From contig JAKQJD010000297.1 of assembly GCA_029561355.1 (NCBI GenBank), positions 1 through 55,935 on the forward strand: 55,935 nucleotides of DNA, read 5' to 3'. The notes under the pieces were generated by a model. It searched no databases. It saw nothing but the letters and a program-made list of their open reading frames with translations, and was not told the DNA's origin. The stretch is from Bacteroidota bacterium (GTDB lineage: Bacteria; Bacteroidota; Bacteroidia; Chitinophagales; Saprospiraceae). Shown here one piece after another: positions 25,506-36,861 of the stretch (position 1 is the first letter of the stretch; each line of letters starts with the position of its first letter). The position numbers and the translations under genes are program-made.

Positions 25506-26264
25506 ATGAAAGCGATTATTGTCGAAGATCATTATCATGCCCTGCAAGACCTGCTGGGCTTACTGGAGGATTTTTGTCCGGAAATAGAAGTAGCGGGCAG
25601 CGCAGCCAGCCAGCCCGATGCGGTCCGGCTGATCCGCGAGGTTAAACCCGATCTGGTGTTTCTGGATATCGAACTGGCTGATGGAGGCGACGGATTTGCC
25701 GTTCTCGAACAGTGCGCGCTTCCGGAAATGCAGGTTGTTTTCGTCAGCGCTTACGGCCACTTTGCGGTGCGTGCTTTCCGGTCGGATAACACAGTGGATT
25801 TTTTACAAAAGCCGATTCTGGAAACGGAATTGCGTCATGCCGTCGACAGAGCGCTTTCGGAAAGGACCCTTCGGGAAAACGACACGCAATACCGGTTCTG
25901 GCGCGATACGATCGTCCAATCCAGGCGACCGCGGATCGCGCTGGCTGATCAGCAGCGCATTTTGTTCCCCTACCTCGATACAATCCTTCATATCAAAGCG
26001 GAAGGCGCATCCAGTATTTTTTACTTCGAACCGCCGCAATCGAAAATGCTGGTGACGAAAAACATTGGTGTATACATTAAACTGGAAGAAGACTATCCGG
26101 CTATTCTGATGCAGGTACACCGCTCGCATATTCTGAATCTCACCAAAGTGATAGAATACCAGCGCCCCATGCGGCAGGCGGTAATGGCGAATGGAGAGAA
26201 AGTGCCCATCGCCGCTGAAAAACTTGACGAATTCCTGCGTCGGCTCTCCATTGCCAACAGTTAA
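25506..26264 (+). CDS. LytTR-family response regulator
   Basis: 252 residues. The receiver domain (about 1-120) has the acidic pair (VED, 7-8), phospho-acceptor Asp54 in VFLDIEL, the switch Ser81 (VFVSAYG) and Lys102 (LQKP). The DNA-binding LytTR domain (about 145-245) includes ILHIKAEGASSIFYF and VHRSHILNLTKVIEY. Phosphotransfer from the propeller kinase upstream would let it bind direct-repeat sites near -33 of target promoters. Targets are not in evidence; the next gene, a small secreted protein, is a candidate. Confidence 0.92.
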   Translation: MKAIIVEDHYHALQDLLGLLEDFCPEIEVAGSAASQPDAVRLIREVKPDLVFLDIELADGGDGFAVLEQCALPEMQVVFVSAYGHFAVRAFRSDNTVDFLQKPILETELRHAVDRALSERTLRENDTQYRFWRDTIVQSRRPRIALADQQRILFPYLDTILHIKAEGASSIFYFEPPQSKMLVTKNIGVYIKLEEDYPAILMQVHRSHILNLTKVIEYQRPMRQAVMANGEKVPIAAEKLDEFLRRLSIANS

Positions 26265-26554
26265 GTTACGTTTCGTTGGAAATATCCGGGCCCTCGTTTG
26301 TGAAACACGGGGTTTCCTCAGTTTGGTTTGCACAGCGCGCTGCAGACCCGCATGTTTGTACCGTTGGATGTGGGTACGAACGATTACAAAGTACTCCCGT
26401 CCATTCAGGCAGAAGACCTGAACTTCTTCTGTTCGCGCGAGAATCCTGATCATTTCACCCTCCCCAAGCGCTCTGCCGGCACTGCATCGGCCTGGCCATC
26501 TCATGCCTTCCGGTGAGCGCAGGGACATTCAGTCACTTTTCAATTTGCATTGTC

Positions 26555-26902
26555 ATGATCAAAATATTTGTTTTGCTGGGCCTGCTTTCCTGGACGAATT
26601 TGCACCCCGTACCGGCCACCGAAATAACAACAGCCAGTTGTCCCGGTATCACGCAGGTGGAAAAAGTCTACCAGAATTACAACTCCCGCGTTTATGAGTG
26701 GAATAAGGTTTATGAAGGCGCACAATACAGGGTGTGGTACGTACGTCAGGAAGACGGTTACAACAGCGGGTATTTCTACACCTACAATAATTCGTATGTG
26801 TTTACCTCGCTCAGCAGCGGCCACTACACTTTTTACTTTCAAACGATATGCGGCGGGGAGTCGAGCAGTTATATCGGGATCGAGGATGTGATCGGAGCAT
26901 AA
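26555..26902 (+). CDS. Small secreted protein of unknown function
   Basis: 115 residues. ATG 26555 starts a signal peptide (MIKIFVLLGLLSW ... ATE, about 1-22). The mature part is about 93 residues, very rich in Tyr and Ser, with predicted beta strands (YRVWYVRQED, YFYTYNNSYVFTSL, HYTFYFQTICGGES) resembling a single fibronectin-III-like or jelly-roll sheet. There is one pair of cysteines (SCPGI near the N-terminus and TICGG). An upstream in-frame GTG at 26513 would add 14 residues but spoil the signal peptide. It follows the regulator gene by about 290 bp and is closed by a terminator. Not recognised as a known family. Confidence 0.6.
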   Translation: MIKIFVLLGLLSWTNLHPVPATEITTASCPGITQVEKVYQNYNSRVYEWNKVYEGAQYRVWYVRQEDGYNSGYFYTYNNSYVFTSLSSGHYTFYFQTICGGESSSYIGIEDVIGA

Positions 26903-26912
26903 CAGAACAGAA

Positions 26913-26944
26913 AGGCCCGCCCGGCCCGGGCGGGCCTGTTTTGG
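26913..26944. terminator. Strong GC-rich terminator between convergent genes
   Basis: A nearly uninterrupted stem (aggcccgcccg with cgggcgggcct, 26913-26937) is followed by a short T run. It serves the small secreted protein gene and, on the other strand, the uncharacterised 482-residue gene. Confidence 0.85.
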
Positions 26945-26958
26945 AAAATAATTTCAGG

Positions 26959-28407
26959 TCACAGCATGCCGATTCTCTTTTCGAGCCATTGTTTGTACAC
27001 CACTGGCTGTAGCGCTTTCAGTTTTTTCAGGAGCGCTTCTTTCGGGCCATCCGGCACCGATACCAGTTCGAACCTGGCCCGGCTCATTTTACGGAGGAAT
27101 TTGACCCAGTTGAGTTGGGCAACTTTTTTCTCTGGGGTCAGGTCTTTGTTGGGGACTGCTTTTTCGAAAGCATTCATCTGGTTGCAAAGGAATTCGTAAT
27201 CTTTATTGTAGAGAATAAAGCGGTCGAAGGCTATTTTGATCAACAGGCTTCTGGCCAGCAGATCGAACGCCGGAACCAGGAATATCTCTTTCAACAGGAG
27301 GCATTCATGTGCGGTATCCAGCAGCCCCTGGTTGTAAAAAACGCCGGCTTTGGCGAGTTGGACCACAGGTTCCTGTTTGGATTTTTCCAGATACACAGAG
27401 AACTCCCTGATAAAGTGGAGCGCCCAGTCGAAGTCGCCACAACGGCTGGCCAGGTTGGCAATATTGACAAAACTGGAGTTCGTAATCCGCTTGCCGTCGA
27501 GCAGGCTGCCCGCTTCGATCGAGCGCTTGTACAATGAAAACAGTTCGGTTTCCACAGTGTCCTCCCGCGCGTTGAGCGTGATGCCGCAATTGATAAGATG
27601 GCGGATAATTAAAACGCGATCTTCTTTGGACAAAGTCACAAATTGCGTGTCGTACATAGCCAGGAGATGCCGAAAACCGGGTTCGTCGACACCGCTGTTG
27701 TACAAGTCGATCACCTTGCTGTACATCTCCAGCAGCGGGAAGGCACCGGTTGCATTTAGCACGGCACTTTGTTGCAGCACGGCATCCAGCAAAGGAATGT
27801 CGTAACGCGCTTTTAATATGTGTTCGCGGGCCTTCATTTCCGCAGCATCACGCAGTTTTGCAGTACAATAATACAGATCGAGGTATACTGCGGACTGCTC
27901 GAGGCAGGATGAATAATTGCCCGTTTTGGGCGTATCGGGATTAAAATAAACGAGCCGGTATAGTTGCTGAATGGTGAAAAAATCGTCGGCATGCAATGCA
28001 GGCTGACTGGAAATTTTACCAATCAGATTATCTGCTTCCTTTCGGAAATAGGCGCCCTGATTGCGCATTCCCAGTGCCTTGACGAGCAATTGATCGAACA
28101 GGCTACCGGTCGCCTGTTCCGGATCGAGTACGATTTGGGCTACCAGGAATTGTTCTGCCTGTTTGCTCATACCCGAAGTCAGATTGTGCAGTTGGACGTC
28201 CGTAGGCAGCGTTTTCATTTGAAAGCATCGCCGGTAGGCTTCCCGCATGCCTGCATTGTCCACATCGAAGGCCGGGTACCGTTTGCTCAGGTATCTGAAA
28301 AATTGCAGGTACTGGCCGCTATCCTTGAAATAGGGTGATTGCAGAAATTTCTCAAAGCCGCGATGTTCTTCGGGGTGGAGAGATTTGAGCAGCGAAAGCA
28401 GTTTCAT
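26959..28407 (-). CDS. Uncharacterised all-helical protein
   Basis: 482 residues, no signal peptide or transmembrane segment, predicted to be almost entirely alpha-helical, possibly TPR- or HEAT-like arrays. It opens MKLLSLLKSLHPEEHRGFEKFLQSPYFKDS, a pattern in which a short amphipathic helix is followed by FEKFLxSPYF. I know no assigned function; similar proteins appear as conserved hypotheticals in Bacteroidota. The divergent AT-rich gap upstream presumably holds its promoter. Confidence 0.75.
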   Translation of the reverse strand: MKLLSLLKSLHPEEHRGFEKFLQSPYFKDSGQYLQFFRYLSKRYPAFDVDNAGMREAYRRCFQMKTLPTDVQLHNLTSGMSKQAEQFLVAQIVLDPEQATGSLFDQLLVKALGMRNQGAYFRKEADNLIGKISSQPALHADDFFTIQQLYRLVYFNPDTPKTGNYSSCLEQSAVYLDLYYCTAKLRDAAEMKAREHILKARYDIPLLDAVLQQSAVLNATGAFPLLEMYSKVIDLYNSGVDEPGFRHLLAMYDTQFVTLSKEDRVLIIRHLINCGITLNAREDTVETELFSLYKRSIEAGSLLDGKRITNSSFVNIANLASRCGDFDWALHFIREFSVYLEKSKQEPVVQLAKAGVFYNQGLLDTAHECLLLKEIFLVPAFDLLARSLLIKIAFDRFILYNKDYEFLCNQMNAFEKAVPNKDLTPEKKVAQLNWVKFLRKMSRARFELVSVPDGPKEALLKKLKALQPVVYKQWLEKRIGML

Positions 28408-28797
28408 AGATTAATTTTTTTGAAGATGCCTGTGTGTTCCGGCCAGATTCAGTACAGGGTTTAACAGCGTTTTTACGGGTTTAAAAATTTGATTGTGTTT
28501 TTATTACAAATGAAATTTATTGTTATTGGTAGCAGAGTCATGCAGATATTCCTCTAAAACATGGTGAAAGTATAAAAATGCAAGCATGTACTCTTGTGCA
28601 TGTTTTGAAAGATGGTGATATGAGAAATGAAAAACATTATATAAAAAGTTAATTTAGTATCGTAGACATTTAGAAAGATAGAATTAGTACGGCTAATAAT
28701 CTTCAAACTAGAAAGTGTGCGGGGGTCGGATTTTGGATGGAAGCGGAAGCGGAAGTTTGAATCCGGCCCCTGTGCATTTTGGGCGAGTATACCCTAC
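28408..28797. other. AT-rich gene-free gap of 390 bp
   Basis: Lies upstream of the helical-protein gene and downstream of the AraC regulator. It is noticeably A+T-rich with no sustained open frame, no clear repeat and no terminator that I can draw with confidence. It presumably contains the promoter for the 26959-28407 gene. Confidence 0.5.
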
Positions 28798-29688
28798 TTA
28801 CCGCCTCTTGCGGTACTCTCCCGGCGAAAATCCCGTTTTTTTCTTAAAAATCCTGGAAAAATAAAACTCCGACTCAAATCCGGCACGAGCCGCTATTTCC
28901 CCCACGGTCAGCGAGGTTTCCAGCAGCAGTTGCCCCGATTTTTCAATTTTCAAATTCAACAGGTACTGACCCGGCGAGGTGCCGATCACCTCTTTAAAAA
29001 CTTTCCGGAACCATTCGTAACCCACGTTTTGCTCCTGCGCCATGGCCTCGAAATCGAGGTTTCGGTCCCATAATTCGTGTATTTTGAACCGTACCGCATG
29101 GGCTACCTGCTCCTGCCGGCGCGATGTTTTTCCGCCCATCAGGGCCGATGAATAGACCAGCCCCAGCAACTGCACCACGAGGCAGGAAGCGATCTGCCGG
29201 AATGCCACGCCTTCGTATTTGACGGTGTCGATCAGGCGCAGGAACACATTCAGGAACTCGGTGTTGAACCCGATTTTAATGAGTGGTTTGCGTGGGTCGA
29301 AGCATTCCTGCCGCATGAGGTATTCAGCGAAGACGCCGTCGAAACCCACCCAGAATTCTTCCCAGCCCGTTTCGAGCGCGGGTTTGTACCGGTGCCAGGT
29401 ATTTGGAAAGTGCAGCATAATGGTGCCGGCTTCCACAACAGCCGGTTCTATACCTTCTCCCTGATAAATACCTCTGCCCCCTGCGATGTACACGATCTGG
29501 AATTCCTGCAGGCGGCGTCCTTTTTCCCATTGAAATACGTGTGTGGACGGGTGTTCCGGGTCGGGATAGACCCTGTTCGGCGGGTGCACGTAGTGTCCCA
29601 CCGTGTGCAAGTTCACGCCCCAGTTGGGGCCTGAATCCTCCATATCTTTCAATTGGGATTCGCTGAAATATTTGCGAAAAAGCTCCAT
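28798..29688 (-). CDS. AraC-family transcriptional regulator of the rhamnose cluster
   Basis: 296 residues from ATG 29688 (MELFRKYFSESQLKDM); a longer open frame to 29742 adds 18 residues overlapping repeat DNA and is less likely. The N-terminal cupin-like ligand-binding domain (about 20-160, including GTIMLHFPNTWHRYKP) is followed by the AraC double helix-turn-helix (about 200-296, with SLTVGEIAARAGFESEFYFSRIFKKKTGFSPGEYR). It is transcribed away from the rhamnose genes and is probably their activator, with rhamnose as the likely inducer by analogy with RhaS/RhaR. The binding sites would lie in the 302-bp gap between it and the esterase. Confidence 0.88.
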   Translation of the reverse strand: MELFRKYFSESQLKDMEDSGPNWGVNLHTVGHYVHPPNRVYPDPEHPSTHVFQWEKGRRLQEFQIVYIAGGRGIYQGEGIEPAVVEAGTIMLHFPNTWHRYKPALETGWEEFWVGFDGVFAEYLMRQECFDPRKPLIKIGFNTEFLNVFLRLIDTVKYEGVAFRQIASCLVVQLLGLVYSSALMGGKTSRRQEQVAHAVRFKIHELWDRNLDFEAMAQEQNVGYEWFRKVFKEVIGTSPGQYLLNLKIEKSGQLLLETSLTVGEIAARAGFESEFYFSRIFKKKTGFSPGEYRKRR

Positions 29689-29990
29689 CAGGCGTCCAAA
29701 AAAATTAAAGGTGTATGGTTTCTTGTGTATAATGTTTAGCAAAAGGTTGATGATTGGGCCTTTCTAAAAACTAAACACGACAAACTAAACACGCTCAAAA
29801 AATTGGCTTGTCGGGTAAAGGTAGTGGTTGATGTTGCTTTTGGGAGTGTCATTTACCAAAAAGTTCATGAATTTGCCCAATTCGGATAAGTACCCAATTC
29901 CGGATATTTCTTCTATTTGCTCCAGAAATATTGAAACATGATTTCGCAAATACAGAGAAAATGAAATCCAGTTCTGAAACGGCACAGCAT
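29689..29990. promoter_or_regulatory. Divergent control region between the AraC regulator and the rhamnose genes
   Basis: A gene-free gap of 302 bp. An imperfect inverted repeat with ctaaaaactaaacac words lies at about 29710-29800. A TTCTATTTG sequence at about 29910-29918 resembles the TAnnTTTG box at reduced match and would suit the rightward unit. No direct repeat typical of an AraC operator was seen with confidence. Confidence 0.4.
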
Positions 29991-30968
29991 ATGAATATCA
30001 CGAAAACGTTTCTTACACTTACTTTACTCTTGTTGCTTCATCGGCTTTCCGCACAAAAAAACATCCCGCTGTACGCCGGTCAGATCCCCAATTCCACGAT
30101 GGCAACGGGACTGAAGGATTCCGTTTTACTGTTTCAAATGGGCAAGGATACGGGGCATTTCGTGATCCGGGTCGTGCAGCCCGATCTGACGATGTTTTTG
30201 CCGGAAAAAAGCAAATCAACGGGTATTGCGGTGGTGATTTGTCCGGGCGGCGGCTATGCGGGTCTGGCGGTCGACCATGAAGGTTTTGCGATGGCTAAAA
30301 GGTTTCAGACAAACGGCATAGCGGCTTTTGTGCTGCGCTACCGGCTGCCCAATGCAGCATACATGCAGCACAAGGAAATTGTACCCTTGCAGGATGCCCA
30401 GCGCGCGATTCAACTGGTGCGGGAAAATGCAGCGGAATGGGGCATTCATCCCGATAAAATCGGCATCCTGGGCAGTTCGGCAGGCGGCCACCTGGCATCC
30501 ACGGTGGGCACCCATTTCTTGCAGTCGCAGGTCGATAACCCCAAAAAGACCAGCCTGCGCCCCGATTTTATGATCCTGAATTACCCGGTCATCAGTTTTG
30601 CCGACAGCCTGACGCACGCGGGCTCCCGAAGCAACCTGATCGGCAGTGCGCCGAATACCGCAATGGGCGGTTCCGAACAGCAAATAAAAAACCAGTTCCT
30701 GGCCGTTGAGAAAATCTGGGCCTATTCCAGCGAACTAGTGGTCACTCCCCAAACGCCGCCCACATTTATCACCCATGCCATCGACGATACGGTGGTACCC
30801 GTTCAAAATACCCTGGTGTTCATCGCCGCCCTGCAAAAGAACAGCGTGCCCGTCGAATCCTTTTTTTATACCCATGGCGGTCACGGCTACGGGATGGACA
30901 ACCCGACCAGCGAAGTGGAATGGTTCGATGCGTGTCTATCCTGGCTTTTAAAGATGAAAAAACATTAA
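29991..30968 (+). CDS. Secreted alpha/beta-hydrolase esterase (acetyl-xylan-esterase-like)
   Basis: 325 residues from ATG 29991, which gives a clean signal peptide (MNITKTFLTLTLLLLLHRLSAQ); ATGs at 29931 and 29961 are less good. Fold motifs: VVICPGGGYAGLAVDHEG (oxyanion hole), GILGSSAGGHLAS (nucleophile Ser), HAIDDTVVPVQN (Asp) and HGGHGYGM (His). This matches BD-FAE/Axe2-type carbohydrate acetyl esterases, which are periplasmic. Its place at the head of the rhamnose genes suggests it removes acetyl groups from rhamnose-containing glycans before uptake (inference). Confidence 0.82.
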   Translation: MNITKTFLTLTLLLLLHRLSAQKNIPLYAGQIPNSTMATGLKDSVLLFQMGKDTGHFVIRVVQPDLTMFLPEKSKSTGIAVVICPGGGYAGLAVDHEGFAMAKRFQTNGIAAFVLRYRLPNAAYMQHKEIVPLQDAQRAIQLVRENAAEWGIHPDKIGILGSSAGGHLASTVGTHFLQSQVDNPKKTSLRPDFMILNYPVISFADSLTHAGSRSNLIGSAPNTAMGGSEQQIKNQFLAVEKIWAYSSELVVTPQTPPTFITHAIDDTVVPVQNTLVFIAALQKNSVPVESFFYTHGGHGYGMDNPTSEVEWFDACLSWLLKMKKH

Positions 30969-31007
30969 GCATACGCCCCACTCACAATTCACAACTCACC
31001 ACTCACT

Positions 31008-32063
31008 ATGCAAATCCTCCTCGGCATCCTCTTCCATTTCATCGGCGGTTTCGCGTCGGGTAGTTTTTACGTTCCGTTCCGGCGGGTGAAATCCTGGTCC
31101 TGGGAAAGCGCCTGGATCGTGGGTGGCGTGTTTTCCTGGCTCATCGTTCCATTCGTGGCGGCTACCCTGACCGTGCCGGGATTTATGGACATTATCCGGA
31201 GTACCGACGGCGGCACCCTGTTCTGGACGTACTTTTTCGGGTTGCTTTGGGGCATCGGCGGACTCACGTTCGGCTTGTCGATGCGTTACCTGGGTATGAG
31301 CCTGGGCATGAGCGTTGCGCTGGGGTATTGCTCGGCATTCGGCGCGCTGGTGCCGCCCATCTATTTCGGCCTACAGAAGGTGGAAGGCAAAACGGGCATT
31401 GGAGAGATGTTCGCCAGTTCGGGCGGACAACTGATCCTGTTCGGGGTGCTGGTGTGCCTGGCAGGTATAACCATTTGCGGGCGGGCGGGCATGTTGAAAG
31501 AAAAAGAACTCGATGATGCCACCAAAAAAGAAGGTGTGGCTGAATTTAACCTGATGAAAGGCCTGGCCGTGGCCACCGTTTCGGGCATTCTGTCGGCCTG
31601 TTTCAATTTCGGTATCGAAGCAGGAAAAGGCATGGCGGCAGTGGCTATCGAACACGGCGCCAACCCGCTGTTTCAGAATAACGTGATCTTCGTCGTGCTG
31701 CTGTGGGGCGGACTGACCACCAATTTTTTGTGGTGTATGCTGCTGAATTACCGCAACAAATCTTTCGGCGACTACAGCAACAGCAAAGCGCCCCTTCGCC
31801 AGAATTACGGCTGGGCAGCCCTAGCCGGCACTACCTGGTTCCTGCAGTTCTTTTTTTACGGCATGGGCGAATCCAAAATGGGCAACGGCGCCTCGTCGTG
31901 GATCCTACATATGGCGTTTATTATCCTGATTTCCAGTGCCTGGGGGTTGTTTTTGAAAGAATGGAAAGGTGTGAGCCGCCGCACCTTCGCTACGATCCTG
32001 ACGGGCGTGGGCGTGATTTTGCTGTCGGTATTGCTGGTGGGCTGGGGTAATTCGATGAAATAA
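31008..32063 (+). CDS. rhaT: L-rhamnose/H+ symporter RhaT
   Basis: 351 residues, about ten transmembrane segments (DMT superfamily, RhaT family). The opening GILFHFIGGFASGSFYVPFRRVKSWSWE and the GGLTFGLSMRYLGMSLGMSVALG block are typical of RhaT. It carries rhamnose into the cytoplasm. It starts 40 bp after the esterase and 27 bp before rhaEW, so probably one operon. Confidence 0.93.
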   Translation: MQILLGILFHFIGGFASGSFYVPFRRVKSWSWESAWIVGGVFSWLIVPFVAATLTVPGFMDIIRSTDGGTLFWTYFFGLLWGIGGLTFGLSMRYLGMSLGMSVALGYCSAFGALVPPIYFGLQKVEGKTGIGEMFASSGGQLILFGVLVCLAGITICGRAGMLKEKELDDATKKEGVAEFNLMKGLAVATVSGILSACFNFGIEAGKGMAAVAIEHGANPLFQNNVIFVVLLWGGLTTNFLWCMLLNYRNKSFGDYSNSKAPLRQNYGWAALAGTTWFLQFFFYGMGESKMGNGASSWILHMAFIILISSAWGLFLKEWKGVSRRTFATILTGVGVILLSVLLVGWGNSMK

Positions 32064-32089
32064 ACCATTGTTTTTCAATAAAAACGATC

Positions 32090-34195
32090 ATGTCAGCCAA
32101 AACATTCAAATACGTTTCATACAACTGGGACGAGGCCAAAGCCGCCGAACTGGCCGGTGATGAAGTCGGCCTGCTGGTGTACCGCTCCAACCTGCTCGGC
32201 GCCGACCTGCGACTTACAAACTACGGCGGCGGGAACACCTCCTGCAAGGCGCCGGCAAACGACCCGCTCACCGGCCAAACCGTCGAAGTCATGTGGGTAA
32301 AAGGCTCGGGCGGCGACCTCGGTACCATGCAGCGCAACGGTCTGGCGGCCCTGTACGTCGAGCGCTTGCACAACCTGCGCAACGTGTACCGCGGCCTCGA
32401 ACACGAAGATGAAATGGTCGAACTGTTCAACCACTGCATTTACGACCTGGCGTCGAAAGCGCCGTCGATCGATACGCCGCTGCACGGTTTTTTGCCTTTC
32501 CGGCACATCGACCACCTCCACCCCGACGCGGCCATCGCTATCGCTGCCGCAAAAGACGGCGAACGTATTACGCGTGAGTTATTTGGAGGCGCCGTTGGCT
32601 GGGTGGGCTGGCAACGACCGGGTTTCGATCTCGGTCTGCAAATGCTCGAATGCCTGGAAGAAAATGCCCGCAAGGGTATAATCTTGCGCGGCATCATGCT
32701 GGGGTCCCACGGACTTTTTTCCTGGGGCGATACCGCTTACGAAAGTTATGTGAACACGCTGGAAATCATCGAAACCTGCGCGGAGTACCTGGCTGAAAAT
32801 GAAGGCAAATCCCGGCCCGTTTTCGGCGGCGCGAAAACGCCTGAACTTTCGGCGCAGGAACGTCATGGGAAAGCCGCCGCACTGGCGCCCGTGCTGCGCG
32901 GCTTGTGCTCTTCCCGGCAGAAAATGATCGGTCATTTCAGCGATGACGAGCGCGTGTTGCAGTTCATCAATTCCAACGATCTGGACAAACTTGCGCCGCT
33001 GGGCACGAGTTGTCCCGACCATTTTTTGCGCACCAAAATTGCGCCGCTAGTGCTGGATCCGGCAAAAACCGAAAACCGGGATTATCTGGAAACCGCATTT
33101 TCCGCCTACCGCACCGGCTATCAGGAATATTATGAAAGTTGCCGGCGGCCGAATTCGCCGGCCATGCGCGACCCCAATCCGGTGGTGATCCTGGTGCCCG
33201 GCGTCGGTATGTTCACTTTTGCCAAAGACAAAACGACGGCCCGGCTTGCAGCCGAATATTACGCCAATGCCATCAACGTGATGCGCGGCGCAGAAGCTGT
33301 GTCGGAATACACGGCACTGCCACGCCAAGAGGCGTTCGACATCGAATACTGGCTGCTGGAAGAAGCGAAACTGCAACGTATGCCGAAGCCCAAAGCACTG
33401 AACGGCCGCGTGGCGCTCGTGACCGGCTCGGCGGGCGGGATCGGCAAAGCCATCGCCCGGAAATTTGCGGAAGAAGGCGCCTGCGTGGTGCTCAACGACC
33501 TGAATGCAGAACGCCTCGAAGAAGCGAAAACGGAATTTCTGAAAGCCTTCGGGAAAGACGCTGTGGCAACCACGCTGCTCAACGTAACGGATGCGGCTTC
33601 TATCGACGTGGCCATGCAAGCCACTGTGCTGGCTTTCGGCGGCGTAGACATTGTAGTGAACAACGCGGGCATCAGCATTTCACAGCCGCTGGCCGAACAC
33701 ACGGAAGAGAACTGGGACAAACTGTACGACATTCTGGTAAAAGGCCAGTTTCTGGTGAGCCAGGCAGGGGTAAAAGTGATGCGGAAACAGGGTTTCGGGG
33801 GCGATATTGTGAACATCGTTTCGAAAAATGCAGTCGTTGCGGGGCCCAACAACGCCGGTTACGGCTCCGCCAAAGCCGCGCAGGCCCACCTGACGCGTCT
33901 GCTGGCAGCCGAACTCGGCCCCGACCTCATCCGCGTCAATACCGTGAACCCCGACGCCGTCATCGCCGGTTCCAATATCTGGTCGGGCGGCTGGGCCGAA
34001 GGCCGCGCCAAAGCTTACGGCATCACCGTGGAGGAGTTGCCTGCATATTATGCCAAACGCACCTTGCTGAATGAAATCATCCTGCCCGAAGATATTGCCA
34101 ACGCCTGTTTCGCATTTGTCGGTGGACTGCTGAATAAATCAACCGGCAACGCCCTGAACGTAGACGGCGGCGTGGCAATGGGTTTTTATCGTTAA
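32090..34195 (+). CDS. rhaEW: Bifunctional rhamnulose-1-phosphate aldolase/lactaldehyde dehydrogenase
   Basis: 701 residues in two domains. Residues about 1-420 are a class II (zinc) aldolase/adducin-fold domain with RLTNYGGGNTS and the metal-binding His cluster HGFLPFRHIDHLHPDA (about 130-146). Residues about 430-701 are a short-chain dehydrogenase with VALVTGSAGGIGKA (about 436-449), NNAGISIS and the catalytic YGSAK (about 589-593). The fusion cleaves L-rhamnulose 1-phosphate to dihydroxyacetone phosphate and L-lactaldehyde and oxidises the latter to L-lactate. This single-chain version is characteristic of Bacteroidota and some other bacteria. It is 18 bp before the isomerase gene. Confidence 0.94.
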   Translation: MSAKTFKYVSYNWDEAKAAELAGDEVGLLVYRSNLLGADLRLTNYGGGNTSCKAPANDPLTGQTVEVMWVKGSGGDLGTMQRNGLAALYVERLHNLRNVYRGLEHEDEMVELFNHCIYDLASKAPSIDTPLHGFLPFRHIDHLHPDAAIAIAAAKDGERITRELFGGAVGWVGWQRPGFDLGLQMLECLEENARKGIILRGIMLGSHGLFSWGDTAYESYVNTLEIIETCAEYLAENEGKSRPVFGGAKTPELSAQERHGKAAALAPVLRGLCSSRQKMIGHFSDDERVLQFINSNDLDKLAPLGTSCPDHFLRTKIAPLVLDPAKTENRDYLETAFSAYRTGYQEYYESCRRPNSPAMRDPNPVVILVPGVGMFTFAKDKTTARLAAEYYANAINVMRGAEAVSEYTALPRQEAFDIEYWLLEEAKLQRMPKPKALNGRVALVTGSAGGIGKAIARKFAEEGACVVLNDLNAERLEEAKTEFLKAFGKDAVATTLLNVTDAASIDVAMQATVLAFGGVDIVVNNAGISISQPLAEHTEENWDKLYDILVKGQFLVSQAGVKVMRKQGFGGDIVNIVSKNAVVAGPNNAGYGSAKAAQAHLTRLLAAELGPDLIRVNTVNPDAVIAGSNIWSGGWAEGRAKAYGITVEELPAYYAKRTLLNEIILPEDIANACFAFVGGLLNKSTGNALNVDGGVAMGFYR

Positions 34196-34213
34196 TCAAA
34201 CCAGGCTTACACT

Positions 34214-35490
34214 ATGCTTATCCAGGAACAACTCCTCGACCTGAACGAAAAAAAACGCGCCGGGCACGAATTCCACCTTCAATACCTCGCCGAAATATTG
34301 ACCCGAAAAGGGGTTGATATTCAAAGTGTTATAGAGAAAATAAAAGCCTTTCAGGTGGCCATTCCTTCCTGGGCGCTGGGCACCGGCGGCACCCGTTTCG
34401 GCCGTTACCCGGGCGGCGGCGAACCCCGCAGTCTGGAAGAAAAAATCGAAGACGTCGGACTGCTGCACGCGCTCAACCGCTCTTCCGATTCCATTTCCCT
34501 GCATATTCCCTGGGACATCCCGGGCGACGCTGCGGCCTTGCAGGCGTTGCTGAAAAGCCACGGACTGACCATCGATTCGGTTAATTCGAATACTTTTCAG
34601 GACCAGTCCGGCCAGCCTCTGTCGTATAAATTCGGTTCGCTCAGCCATACCGACGCCGCTGTGCGCCGGCAGGCTATCGAACACAATATTACCTGCATCG
34701 AACACGGCGTGGCACTGGATTCCAAAGTGCTCACGGTGTGGCTGGCCGACGGCTCCAACTTCCCGGGCCAGCAGCATTTTCGCCGCGCCTGGCAACGCAC
34801 GGCTGACACGCTGACGGATATTTACCAGGCGCTGCCCGACGACTGGACGCTGCTGATCGAGTACAAACCGTACGAACCTCATTTTTATTCAATGGTGATT
34901 CCCGACTGGGGCACTTCGCTCAGTTTATGCCAGTATCTGGGTAAAAAAGCGCATGTGCTCGTCGACCTCGGCCACCACCTGCCCAACACCAACATCGAGC
35001 AGATTGTAGCGCGGCTCATGCACTTCGGCCGGCTCGGCGGGTTCCATTTCAACGGCTCCATGTACGGCGACGACGACCTGACGACAGGCAGCATCAAACC
35101 TTACCAGTTTTTCCTGATTTTTAATGAACTCGTGGATGCCATGTCGGATCCGGCTGTGAAAAATCCGCCGCTGGCCTGGATGATCGACGCCAGCCACAAC
35201 ACCAAAGATCCGTTGGAAGACTTGCTGCAAAGTGTGCAAAATATCCTGACGACCTACGCCAAAGCCCTGCTGCTCGATCGCAATCAACTCGAAGCGGCCC
35301 AGCAAAACAACGACGTGGTAACCGCAGAAGAACTGCTGCGCGACGCATTCGCCATCGATACCCGTGCGCTGGTGGCCGAGGCTGCCCGGCAGAATGGCGG
35401 CGCCATCGATCCCATCGGCGCATTCCGCGACCTGAAAATTCGCGAAAACCGCATTGAAAAACGCGGTAAAAAAAGCGTCGCTACCGGATT

Positions 35491-35494
<4 letters not shown>
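34214..35494 (+). CDS. rhaI: L-rhamnose isomerase, RhaI type
   Basis: 426 residues, TIM-barrel sugar isomerase of the xylose-isomerase-like superfamily, unlike E. coli RhaA. Metal ligands appear in LIEYKPYEPHFY (Glu, about 216-227), VLVDLGHHLPNTNIEQ (Asp, about 249-264) and WMIDASHNTKDP (Asp/His, about 320-331). It interconverts L-rhamnose and L-rhamnulose. Its stop overlaps the start of the kinase (ATGA), so translation is coupled. Confidence 0.92.
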
Positions 35495-36857
<1,363 letters not shown>

Positions 36858-36861
<4 letters not shown>

